Source of the DNA: Dysidea avara
Lineage: Eukaryota; Porifera; Demospongiae; Dictyoceratida; Dysideidae
Assembly: GCF_963678975.1 (NCBI RefSeq)
Contig: NC_089281.1
Coordinates: 27,665,151 to 27,729,150 of the forward strand
Length of the DNA stretch: 64,000 bases
Direction of reading: 5' to 3'
The notes under the pieces are model-generated. The model saw only the letters and a list, made by a program, of their open reading frames with translations. It searched no databases and had not been told where the DNA came from. The stretch's first letter is position 1; every line of letters starts with the position of its first letter. This document shows, piece after piece, positions 54,230-64,000 of this stretch. Position numbers and translations under genes: made by a program.

Positions 54230-57200
54230 GATTATAACTTTGTTCACTCAAGCCCGAGCTCTAGCCACAACCTGCTATACAACAGGAATATATATCCAAA
54301 CAAATTGATAACCTCTCACTAAATATTGCCGACTTATCTGCCAAGCAACAATCATTACAGCAGTGCGTTCAGACTGTAACATCAAAAATAGAAGAGTCTG
54401 CATCTCATGACATATGGAGACAGATTTGCCGTTATCAACTCCCGTGACTTCTAGTAGTGTCTTTGATGTTATAGATGAGATGACAGATAGAGATCGAAGG
54501 AAAAACAATATTGTGGTGTATAATTTTCCAGAGTCTGCTGACCGAAAGACTGATATCGAGTCTTTTAAGGCCTTATGTAACACTGTTTTTAAATTGGATG
54601 TGGATCTATCCATAGATAATAGACACCCCTACCTATTATCTATGATCTATCTAAGGCAATTCGCCTAGGGCCAAAAATTGCTAATAAACATAGGCCAATG
54701 CATTTAACTTTTGAAGATGTTGGCGACAAGATTTATTTGCTTTCTCACTCCCACTTTCTGAAACATCATGAACAGTATAATAAGGTGTACCTTGTTCCCG
54801 ACAGAACAAAACTTGAGCGTACTAAGCACAAAAGAGTTGTAGAGGAATTGAAGCGAAGAAAAGCTAATGGTGAAACTAACTTGTTAATCCATAATGGTGT
54901 TATTACTGAGAGACAGCCCCGTCTTACTAAAAATGCTCAAACTGACACTCAACAGGCTAGTCAGTCTTCCTGATGAAAGTTTGGTTGGTACAATAGGTAG
55001 CAAAATGTTAAGAGTTTTGTATACAAATGTCGATCAGTTTTTAAATAAAACGCGATCTTCTTTCAGCTCAAATTACAGGCAATCACCCCCCCTGATATAA
55101 TTATTATTTCTGAAATACTTCCCAAATCACCAAATTCTATCATTAGCTCGGCCCTGTTTGCACTTCCAGGATATTTTCTTTATTAAATTTTGATCCTGAC
55201 ATACAACCCCGCCACTTCTCATATACGTGGAGTAGGAATATTTGTCTCTAAGACGCTGCAGGCCTATCAAGTATGGGCTAGGATCCAACTCCGTGGATCT
55301 AACCTGTTATTAGTTGGCTGTATATACCGCAGTCCTACAGGTCATCTCAGTTCTAGTGTTTCATCTCTTTGTGATTTGTTTACTGGAATTGACAACTATA
55401 CTCACTTATTAATTTGTGGGGATTTCAATTTTAATAAGTAACTTGGTCCGAACTTTCAGATTCAACCACTAATTCTCATGTAGAACCTTTTCTTGACTCA
55501 GAAGATGATCTATTCTTGTTCCAGCATGTTAATGAGCCCACAAGAATTAGACAGGGTAGCCTAATAGATTTAGTATTTACAAATGAAGAGGACTTGGTCA
55601 GTAATTTGTTATATCTTCTACCCTTGGGAAATAGTGACCATATCTGCATACAATTTGATTTAACGTGTTACTCAGAGCCCAAGAAGACAGACAATTTCAA
55701 GTATAACACAAGAGCAGCAAATATTGATCTAATGAAGTAAACTCTTGGTGATGTTGACTGGGTATCCATACTGGACCCCCTTGATTTGAATGATGCTTGG
55801 TTGCAATTTAAGTCAATTTTCTAAAAACTATTGACCAGTGTGTTCCTACATATAAACCCAAGGAAAAGAAAAGTTTGTATAGTAACTCTGAAGTATTTAG
55901 TTTGAAAAGGAGGAAGAATCATCTTTGGAAAAGGTATCTCTCAACTCGTTCCGCTGCAGATCTCTCAAATTTTAAATCAGTTAATAACCAGCTTAGGAGC
56001 TTAACTCATAACCTCAGAAAAGACTATGAAAAGTGACTATCCCAAGGTGTGAAATCTAGACCTAAAACGTTTTGGCGCAATATGTTAATTCAAGGACAAA
56101 AATACACCATAGTATTACTGAACTGCTTTCTGCCGATGGTTCTGCAATACACTCTGATACCTACCCTTTTTAATGAATATTTCTCCAGCGTGTTTACCTG
56201 TGAAGACACCACAACTATTCCTACAGTTGATCCAACCAGTTCCCCTCTTCTTAATGATTCCATTGAGATTACTCCTACAGTTGTATTCAATAAGCTTGCG
56301 GCTCTGCAAAGCAACAAATCTCCTGGACCTGACAGGTGGCTTATATCTGTTATTAAATCTGTGAGTGAATTTATTTCTGTGCCACTATCTATCTTGTTCA
56401 ATAAGTCACTAAACAGTGGTATTTTGCCACCAGATTGGAAGTGTGCCAATGTAACACCCATTCACAAAAAAGGTGCACAGAATGTAGCCTGTAATTATCA
56501 ACTGGTTAGTCTTACTTCTATTTTCAGCAAATTAATGGAATCTATAGTCAAGGATCATATCCTAAATCACTTATCTACAAACAACCTACTGTCCCCTTAC
56601 CAATTTGGCTTTATACCAGGGAGATCGTGCTCCACACACACATTTCTGTTATTGTATTATTTAACTTGTCATTTAGATAATGGATATTCTATTGATGTAA
56701 TCTAATTGGACTTTCAAAAAGCCTTTGACACTGTACCGCACCAACATTTATTACAAAAATTAACATCATTTGGTATTCATGGTAATGGATTGAAAGCTTT
56801 TTGTCTAACAGAAAACAACAAGTTATATAGTACTAAATGGTCATCAGTCTTGTTCCATACCAGTTACTAGTGGTGTGCCCCAAGGCTCCGTGCTGGGGCC
56901 TCTACTATTTACAATGTTTGTGAATGAGATACCATCAATTGTGTCAAGCCCTATTCTAATGTTAGCTGATGACACGAAAATTTTCGTGTCATTAGAAATA
57001 AGGATGACTACACCATGTTACAGAACGACTTGGATCTACTCCACAGATGGTCACAACAGTGGCAATTGAAATTTAATGTTTCCAAATGCAAGCATCTTCA
57101 CTTTGGCCCAGCTCACCACCATGGCCCTTACTATCTCAATGGAACACTAATTGAGCTCAATACATCACACAGCGACCTTGGTATTCTTTTTGACAGCCAA

Positions 57201-57835
57201 TTATAATTTCATGACCACACTGCTCAAGTCACCACCAAAGCTAACCGAGTACTTGGATTGATTAAAAAATCTTTTGATTATCTTGACCCTATCATGCATA
57301 ACACAATTGTTCAGTACGTTAGTTCGACCCATCTTAGAATATAACAATGCTATTTGGGGACTTCATTACACTCTTGATCAGAGAAAGATAGAGAAGGTGC
57401 AACAAAGAACTAACCGTCTTCTCCCACAACTACAGGATAAATCCTATTCTGAGAGGTTGACATTATTATCTTTACCATCACTCCAATACAGACGTCTGAG
57501 AGGTGACCTAATTTTCCTTTATAAAATTCTTAATAACTACTTCAACACAGGTTTTACTAATTTATATACTTTCTCAAATACTACCCACACCAGGGGCCAT
57601 CAGTTCAAGTTGTTTAAGGAACGGTCAAGATTGTTGTGTAGATCAAATTACTTTATTAATGGGGTCACCAATGATTGGAATAGCTTACCTACTTACGTTG
57701 TAAATAGTACTTCAATTAATACTTTTAAATCATTGTTAGACAGTTATTTACTAGATTCAAGATTTATTTTTGTATAATACTTTGCATTGATCGGGTATAC
57801 AGGCTATGCCTTTACCCGTATTTAATCATAATCAT
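54230..57835 (+). mobile_element. Near full-length dead CR1-like LINE
   Basis: ORF1 (about 54260-54970) has a coiled-coil start, RRKNNIVVYNFPESADRK, then VDLS, RLGPKIANKHRPMHL and KRVVEELKRRKANGETNL, a typical LINE ORF1. ORF2 starts near 54960: LRVLYTNVDQFLNK, an endonuclease with GVGIFVS, VGCIYRSP, LICGDFNF, SLIDLVFTNEEDLV and GNSDHICI (55000-55650), then a reverse transcriptase with SNKSPGPD, PIHKKGA, YQLVSLTSIFSKLME, PYQFGFIPGRSCSTHTF, VPQGSVLGPLLFTMFVNEIP and LADDTKIF (56280-56980), and the C-terminal RPILEYNNAIWGLHY to NDWNSLPTYVV. The catalytic ADD remains but frameshifts and stops split both ORFs. The 3' end has TAATCATAATCATAA, a short tandem tail. Confidence 0.93.
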
Positions 57836-57849
57836 AACAACACCATAAA

Positions 57850-58240
57850 GAAGTGATATCTACTAAATACCTTGGTAACCTCTCCTGGTCAGACCAGATG
57901 AGAGAGAGAGAGAGACGTCTTGTTTTGTTAAGACAATATACAACAACATAAGTACAGTGGTCAAATCTCCTGCATAACCTCTATAGAAACCAGGGGATTA
58001 TGTTTGACAAGATGCTAACTGGTCATGCCAGTTAGTCTAGACTTTGAAAACTATTTACATTCTAATACATCAAGTACATGTGGTCACAACTTAAGATACA
58101 GGCAAGCCCCTACCCGATTTGATACCTTCATTACTACCTACCATCAACCATCCGGCTATGGAATTTACTACCTCCTGATGTTGTACACTCACAATCTTTA
58201 ACTGATCTATACTACTCAGTAATTGAGGTCTGTACATTAC
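57850..58240 (+). mobile_element. Second LINE 3' fragment
   Basis: After the first LINE tail a different copy reads STKYLGNLSWSDQM-like text (57857-57900), a GA repeat at 57901-57914, then YRQAPTRFDTF and TIRLWNLLPPDVVHSQSLTD at about 58098-58210. The pattern RxxAxxxxxxxxFFxxxxRLWNxLP is the LINE ORF2 C terminus. It is frameshifted. Confidence 0.75.
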
Positions 58241-58261
58241 CCCCAAATTAAATACCTCTTA

Positions 58262-58555
58262 TGCACCTATCAATGTCATACCTCACCCACCCCGGGTAGA
58301 GTGGGGCAATACAGGGGAATCGGCAAAGTCTAGTATCAAATTCCCCCCAGTAATGGGGCTGAGAAGCTTGTCAAAAAGTCCCACCTTGAAAGAGGGGTTT
58401 CTATAGGGGATTTGATTTACCTGTTAAAATAATTTTTGGTTCAGCAAACTGCTGCCATCAAAAGCCCCAGGGATGGGGCAATATGTAGATGCCAAATCCC
58501 CAGTAGGTGTATGGGGACCCCCAGGGGGTGGGGCTTGACATTGATAGGTGCATTA
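58262..58555. mobile_element. Small TIR element, ATGCACCTATCAATGTCA ends
   Basis: The left end ATGCACCTATCAATGTCATA and the complement of ATGCACCTATCAATGTCAAG on the right enclose ~290 bp of G/C-run-rich DNA (CCCCAGGGATGGGGC, CCCCCAGGGGGTGGGGC). The target duplication is not clear. No coding sequence was seen. Confidence 0.75.
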
Positions 58556-58599
58556 GAATACTTTAACCTCATATATATGGTGCAGAGTGTAATTGCACC

Positions 58600-60010
58600 A
58601 CTCTGTAAGTGTACTCTGTATGAAAATTTCCTGTCATAGCTACTTAGTAGAGCGGCTAAGCAACCAATTTTGATGAAATTGTTCACTGATAAAAGCACCA
58701 AATTGTTCTCAGTGTGAAAGTTGAGTGAGCCGGGTTGTGGACAGTTTTTGTTTTCGGTGCTGTATCTCCACCATGCAAGCGAATTACTTAAACGGTGATA
58801 AAGCCTATCCTATGGTGCATCAGTCCAGCAAGTTTCATCTATCCGTACTCCAAAACACTACCACGTTAAACTTGAATCTATTGCTCACTTTCATACTTGA
58901 TTTTGAGAGTCATAGTACCATTCGTTGTCAAGTTATAAGTATTTCAAATCTAGATGTATTTCTGTAAATATTCATGCAGCTTCAACAAGACTGGCTCTTA
59001 CAGAATCGTCCATAGCAAGTGTTTGGCTGATTGTTTGCAAATGAAACCTGGTACAGTGGTAATTCATAGTTGTCTCTCTGCACTGTATTAAAATCAGTCA
59101 GATAACTCGTTGAGTTTGGGAATAAGGAGTGATTATTGAAGAATTTTTGACAATTTTGCAACATGTGGCAATAAATAATCACCTTGTTTGGAAAAACTAG
59201 CAGGACTTTAAAGCTGAATTTAGCATCATTGTGCATGAAGCATTAATCACCTAAAATCTCAAGTAAATGCTGTTGATATATAGTTTTGGAGTTAGCTATG
59301 ATGCCAAGTGTCCAGAGTTATAACTGTAAGAGTGAATAACACAGCTGAATGATAAAGGTTCAATGTTTAATTTTGAATTAGTTGTATATGAACATTCATT
59401 CTTGGCCACTTCATATATCAGCTGTTTCAGTTGCCAGTTAGTTTTACTTTCATGTATAATTGTACATGCACCTACTTTACAGCCAGGTGTTGTTGCATGG
59501 ATTAAAACTTTAGTAATTATATATAGTTAGTTGTATTCTTGGCCGCTCCAGATATCAGCTCTTTAAGTTACCAGTTACATTGGTTGTTTGTTAGTTTTTT
59601 TTTATTCAGAGCTTTCCCGGAAGAACATTAAAACTGATGAACATAGTAGGTCAACCATCGCTGGCTCCAAGATTAAGTCACAATCTAATGATTTAGTTGG
59701 TATAGACACACCACACTACATTTGTCCCCCAATGAGTCCAAGAACCTCTTGAATGAGAGAGCGACAGGTAAGAGGTGTTTGTTTTTCCATGTTGTCATTG
59801 TCTTTTTGACAGTTTTTCACCAAGTTGAGTATCTGGGACTAAAAAAAAAACATTCAAATATGTAGAGCTGGTTTTGCCTACCGCAGAGAGTTTGACAAAT
59901 TTCTCCAGAGATAATTGCCAATGGTGGCTCACATCTAGTCGTCACTCTTATTTGCAGATATGATCCACTATGCCTGAGACTTACCCTCACTGGAGCGGCA
60001 CTGTCACTGA
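58600..60010. other. Unassigned spacer with one exon-like open stretch
   Basis: Mostly AT-rich. At 59610-59755 the plus strand is open (RKNIKTDEHSRSTIAGSKIK, then DLVGIDTPHYICPPMSPRTS, then TGA), preceded by a T-rich tract ending TTCAG and followed by CAG/GTAAGAGG. This looks exon-like, but the stop before the donor and unknown family leave it unassigned. Confidence 0.35.
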
Positions 60011-60928
60011 TCAAGCATTGATGAAATCTGTCAACCCACCCTCCTAGCCAACGAGGAACAAGCAATTGGAATATCATAATGCAATAGCACAGAATATACA
60101 CACAAAATATTTTATTGAATGCTTATAATACCTGCACTTGAGCACAGACTAAGAAGAACTGTCAACTGACAAGACATCATCTACAGTGGTAGTGCTTACT
60201 CCATTGGAGGTATTAGAGAGAAGACCATTCTTTAAGGTGAGATTAGCTTGCAAGTTGCTACTGGCCCTTTGTAGCAAGATCTATACAGTATTATATACTG
60301 CAAATAACATTGTAGAATGTGATAAACATTGCAGGCTAAATACATCAGTAATTGTATTGTGGAAACTTGGTCATGTGATATTTTATTGTAATAATGTCCA
60401 ACCCTACTGATGCATAAATCTAACATCACTGAATTGAATATAATACTTGGAGCATGGCTGTTATTGTAGTTACACATGTCTGAAGGAATCAGTTAGTTAA
60501 ATAGTCAGTCAGTAAAAAAATCCACTAAATAAGGTAGCAATTAAAATTTCATAGCAACTTATTGGAAGCATTTTGTGTTCTAAAGGTACCTTAATTTTGG
60601 GCTTTGATTATACCTAATGAATGCAGCTAAGATACAGTGAACTGAGGTATTGTGAGGCTGGCAGCTAAGTTCTGATCAATATATTTCCTGGAAAGTGCAA
60701 ACCTTCATGAGCTCTGGCTATTGCTATTTACTTTACTTACACATAACTGATCCAAATATACATATCCTAGACAATTACACTTGACTGATTTCTTTAGCAG
60801 CAGCAATAATCTGTGACGTAATGAACACATCATTGCTTGTGTAATCATTTTACCCACCCTTTATTTGGCCAAAGCATTTCCATATACTGCTATCCCATCA
60901 ATTAGCATAACTTTGGCATTATGATATA

Positions 60929-61497
60929 CAGTGAAACCTCGTTAATAGGGCCACCTATGGGACCCATGATAAGTGGCCCTATTACTGAGGTGGCCCTATT
61001 ACTGAAAACCTTATTAATGCAGCCATAAAACATAATGGCCTTATTATTGAGGTTTTCAACAAACCAGCAACTGTAACATCAGTATACAATTGATCTAACT
61101 AAACACACTATGTAGAGTTTATCACAGAGAAAAGTAGGAGCATACGATGTACCAATTATTCCAGCAATATTTGAGACATAATGGCTGGAAAAGCATGAAG
61201 TATACTGCCAGAATAATGGGTACCGCTTTCAGTAGTTAAAATGTGCACTTAAGAGCAGCAACTTTTGCAGTGATACCTTGACTGCCTGCTCAGCTGGCCT
61301 CTTTACTGAGGGAACATTGTATTAGTTTTACCAGTTTGGTCCAGTGGTATGTGGCCACTGGCCTTTATAATGAGGTGGCCCTATTAACGAAAACTAATAA
61401 ATGTATCATAATGGAAAATACGTTTGGACTTGCTGGACCTGGCCACTATAATGAGGTGGCCTCATTACTGAGGTGGCCACTAAGTGAGGTTTTACTG
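60929..61497. mobile_element. pogo/Tc1-type TIR element with TA duplication
   Basis: Left end CAGTGAAACCTCGTTAATAG and the complement of CAGTAAAACCTCACTTAGTG on the right, with TA on both sides (60927-60928, 61498-61499). GGTGGCC/GGCCACC blocks repeat inside. It is 569 bp and has no transposase. It resembles 8144-8868 in design but differs in sequence. Confidence 0.85.
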
Positions 61498-61739
61498 TAC
61501 TATAGATTATTGATACCAAAACTACCATGGCACTTTTTTTAAATTTTTCTGTTTTATTATACCTTCTGATCAGTCTGTATAGCCTGTGGGATAAAGGAAT
61601 CAAAGATAGTGGTCAAAGGATGTTTATTATCCAATCTTGCACATGCAGCAGTAGATATACTATCATTAAGAGCTGTTTAAGGAATGGAATACACACTCAT
61701 AGTAATTCTTACCTTTGTACCTTCAAGTAATGTATGTGA

Positions 61740-62470
61740 TGGCTATTAGTGTTTCACTGCTTTATAGATTTGACTCTTTTATTAGAGTATCTTGATAGTA
61801 TTACACAGCAATGAGCTCCTGTTAGTTCATACTTTTATTTCAACATTAGTCATTGGTCTCATCTTCATTTTTCAAATATTTCGGCAAGCAAATGCACCTA
61901 ACATCAGGTGTCTTGCTTGGTATCATACAGCTTCACCGTGCAATGCTAATGGGCTCCTAAAACTAAGGCCAATGAAACTTGATTAGTAGTTTTGCATCAT
62001 CGCCCGCATGCTTTTGATACACCACATGGAATTTCATTATTGGTTGAAATACTCTAATAGAGCAGTCAATTTTGCTCTAATGGAACAATCAGCTATACTC
62101 TAATGGAAAAATCACTTGTCATATGGATTAGTAACGTACTTTAGCTATATTTAATGCAAGAGTAATCAATATGACTAGATCTCACTTTTTTTGGCAGAAA
62201 TCTTCATGTTTGGGATGTGTGTTGTGCTTTTGGAAAATAATGAATAATAACCGCCCACCTGCCCGCATCAAATTTTCAAAAATCTGAGCAAGAAACTGGT
62301 AATCAAGTTTCATTGGCCTAAGGTACTATAAAAAGTAAAAAGCTGTTTGCTGCTAACTATATTAAGGTGAAGCTCCACCATATATATTTAAGTGCAGCCA
62401 CTCACTTGTAATGAGTATATCAGTAATAGGGTGCATATATAAAATTAATGCTGTTATGATACCACAACTG
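61740..62470. repeat. Spacer with clustered CTCTAATAGAG-type dyads
   Basis: Motif copies lie at about 61776 (TTTTATTAGAGTATCTTGAT), 62052-62062 (perfect), 62075 and 62099 (variants), with another at about 62708. No complete family C ends are seen, so these are probably internal remnants. No gene was seen. Confidence 0.5.
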
Positions 62471-63180
62471 ATTACTATACAGTAGCAATGCCAGATCACA
62501 AATCACAATGACATTTTTCATGTAAAGTATGTTTGTGTCATGACGTGACGTACATACAGGCAAGTAGCAACTGCTTTTGTTGGTGCTGCAAGTGGTGTAA
62601 CACTTGCATCAGTTTTGTTAAACTCGTTATACTAGAAGTAAGTAATTAACTAGTACAGTGGACCCTTAAGTTCTTCAAGCCTTTGTCTATAGGTTCTCCT
62701 AGAGAATCGACTGTTCAATTAGAGTATTTTGTCACTTTATAGCAATGACTCTTTGTGAAGTGCTTCCCAGGCACTTTCAGAAGAATAGAGGATAACTTAT
62801 GTACCCATTGTTCATTTTTCTTCTTTCTTTGGCACCATCACTGTTAAAGAGGTTTGTGCCATTTGGAGGAACGATTGCGACCAATAGTGTCAACTTCCCC
62901 ACAGTGGTTAGTTGTGATGTTAACGGTATAATTAATTTCAAGTCGGTTGTCTATGAGATCTGAGAATACTTAATATAAATGCATAAGAGTGTAACTTCGT
63001 GTAGGCCAGCTGCCAAAAGGCTACAAGCACTACTTAACAATTTGTGCATTTTGTTTCTGTGAATTCAATTGGCTACAATGGGTGACAAACAGGAAACATT
63101 GTATATAGAGAAGGTTTTTCCTGAGCCCTGAGGTGTCCTGATTTCAGGAGTCAAAGTGTGTGTAAAATAGGTAGTAATGG

Positions 63181-64000
63181 ACTGATCATACTATTTTATG
63201 CCAACAGATCTTTCTTCGTGGCTTATCATCTTTCTTTGTGGCTTATCATCTTTCACTGTACTGTATATAATAACTATTATTATACTCATTGGGTAATTTC
63301 AAAGTATATATGCTCGTGTTCATTACAACCATTTTGAAATGAGTATGACACTTATTATCAAGGTGTGGATATTTTAGGGTGTCCTTTTGAGTGTATATTC
63401 CTCACTGTGTGGATGAATCAGAATCACTGCAGTATGCTTGGCATGAGATATAGGGTATGATTTAACATCTGAACATAGTTTTTACAGCAAATGATTGAGT
63501 TTTTTGTACACCCACTCAATTAATCTGATCAACAATAATGATGACAGTACGAGCATGTTGGTAAGGTGCACACAAAGGAAAGGTTTGCACACATTTGTGT
63601 AACCTTGCACAGGGATCGCATCAGAATCCAATAGCCACTTTTAAAGTGAATGCAATTTTGCAGCCAGAGCATGGGTGGGATAACGAATGTTGAAATTTAC
63701 GTTTGAATGTTAACTTACCATACAGTTTTTGACATTATACTAGCAAACAAACTAAGTATTATGAACCACTATATTAGGCCAAAATGCATGTATACATGTA
63801 ACAGATGTAAATATAATCTCCCAAACATTGTTTTTTTACCACATACGTTCCCTGCTTGTTGCTATAGTCACCAAAATAGACTTATGGCTTGAATTAAAAC
63901 ACCCTCTATTTGGTTACATATACAAATAGACTGATACCTTAGATATTTGATAAATACTTAAAATAAACATTTAATAAATTTAAAAATACACACATAAATA
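63181..64000. other. Unassigned right edge
   Basis: AT-rich DNA. A short direct duplication (TCTTTCTTCGTGGCTTATCA and TCTTTCTTTGTGGCTTATCA-type text at about 63211-63252) is present. No recognised gene. Confidence 0.5.

Larger units (their letters stand above)
60020..63180. pseudogene. Scrambled third sideroflexin copy
   Basis: Fragments match sideroflexin B closely at the DNA level but are rearranged. Minus strand: exon 10 (about 60085-60020, IPIACSSL), exon 9 (about 60170-60120, AGTTCTTCTTAGTCTGTG), exons 7 and 6 (about 60815-60775 and 60912-60850). Plus strand: exon 8 with intron 8 (about 60182-60285, VVVLTPLEVLERRPFFK) and a block from the end of exon 3 through exon 4 (62558-62630, QVATAFVGAASGVTLASVLL), exon 5 (about 62848-62915, LKRFVPFGGTIATNSVNF) and intron 5 (to about 63180). 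Exons 1, 2 and 11 were not found. Frameshifts and lost splice sites (for example no donor after exon 5) show it is not functional. A pogo-type element sits in the middle. Confidence 0.85.

Noticed and set aside
1-64000. tRNA, rRNA or snRNA genes
   Set aside because: Scanned for clover-leaf arms with TTCGA boxes and for conserved rRNA cores by eye; none was convincing. A covariance-model search would be needed to exclude small RNAs.

Overview
The window is AT-rich animal nuclear DNA with spliced genes, short GT-AG exons, many introns and a heavy load of DNA transposons, LINE remnants, MITEs and one large minisatellite. The gene families (sideroflexin, a DUF4139-domain protein, an LRR-like gene) and the repeat style fit an early-branching metazoan. 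A demosponge is my best guess, but that is inference, because no sequence here names the species. No rRNA, tRNA, CRISPR array or prokaryotic operon was seen.

Three gene models can be assembled by hand with every exon joined in phase, all on the minus strand. (1) 16004-6094: a nine-exon gene for a 572-residue DUF4140/DUF4139 protein (F37C4.5-like). (2) 52464-44709 and (3) 39966-25769: two tandem eleven-exon sideroflexin genes, SFXN2-like, of 317 and 318 residues. All eleven exon phases and nearly all exon lengths agree between the two. A third, scrambled and dead sideroflexin copy lies at 60020-63180, with some exons inverted relative to others.

Layout. 1-5000: an LRR-like gene on the plus strand, frameshifted and split by a 2.6-kb transposon with ~295-bp inverted repeats carrying its own decayed gene. 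5000-16600: the DUF4139 gene, whose introns hold a hAT relic with an 8-bp target duplication, a pogo-type TIR element and three copies of one MITE. 16600-20400: a 3.7-kb foldback element with a perfect 9-bp target duplication (Mutator-like) that seems to have captured exons. 20400-25770: LINE debris and MITEs. 25770-40000: sideroflexin A, whose 8.5-kb intron 5 contains ~3.95 kb of a 31-bp minisatellite with a ~248-bp higher-order repeat, followed by a 334-bp near-perfect palindrome. 40069-43500: a TIR element next to the start of sideroflexin A, then a decayed retroelement. 44700-52460: sideroflexin B, whose intron 10 carries a second, smaller array of the same minisatellite followed by a second copy of the same palindrome. 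52500-58600: a possible divergent first exon, a 688-bp TIR element and a dead CR1-like LINE. 58600-64000: the broken third sideroflexin, a pogo-like element and unassigned DNA.

The most unusual items are the minisatellite-plus-palindrome unit present in both sideroflexin genes, the gene-capturing foldback, two elements with TAGTCTCGCG termini and 9-bp duplications, and a MITE family with 5-bp duplications carrying a conserved 11-bp dyad, CTCTAATAGAG, found about a dozen times across the window. All calls were made by eye; no database or alignment was run.
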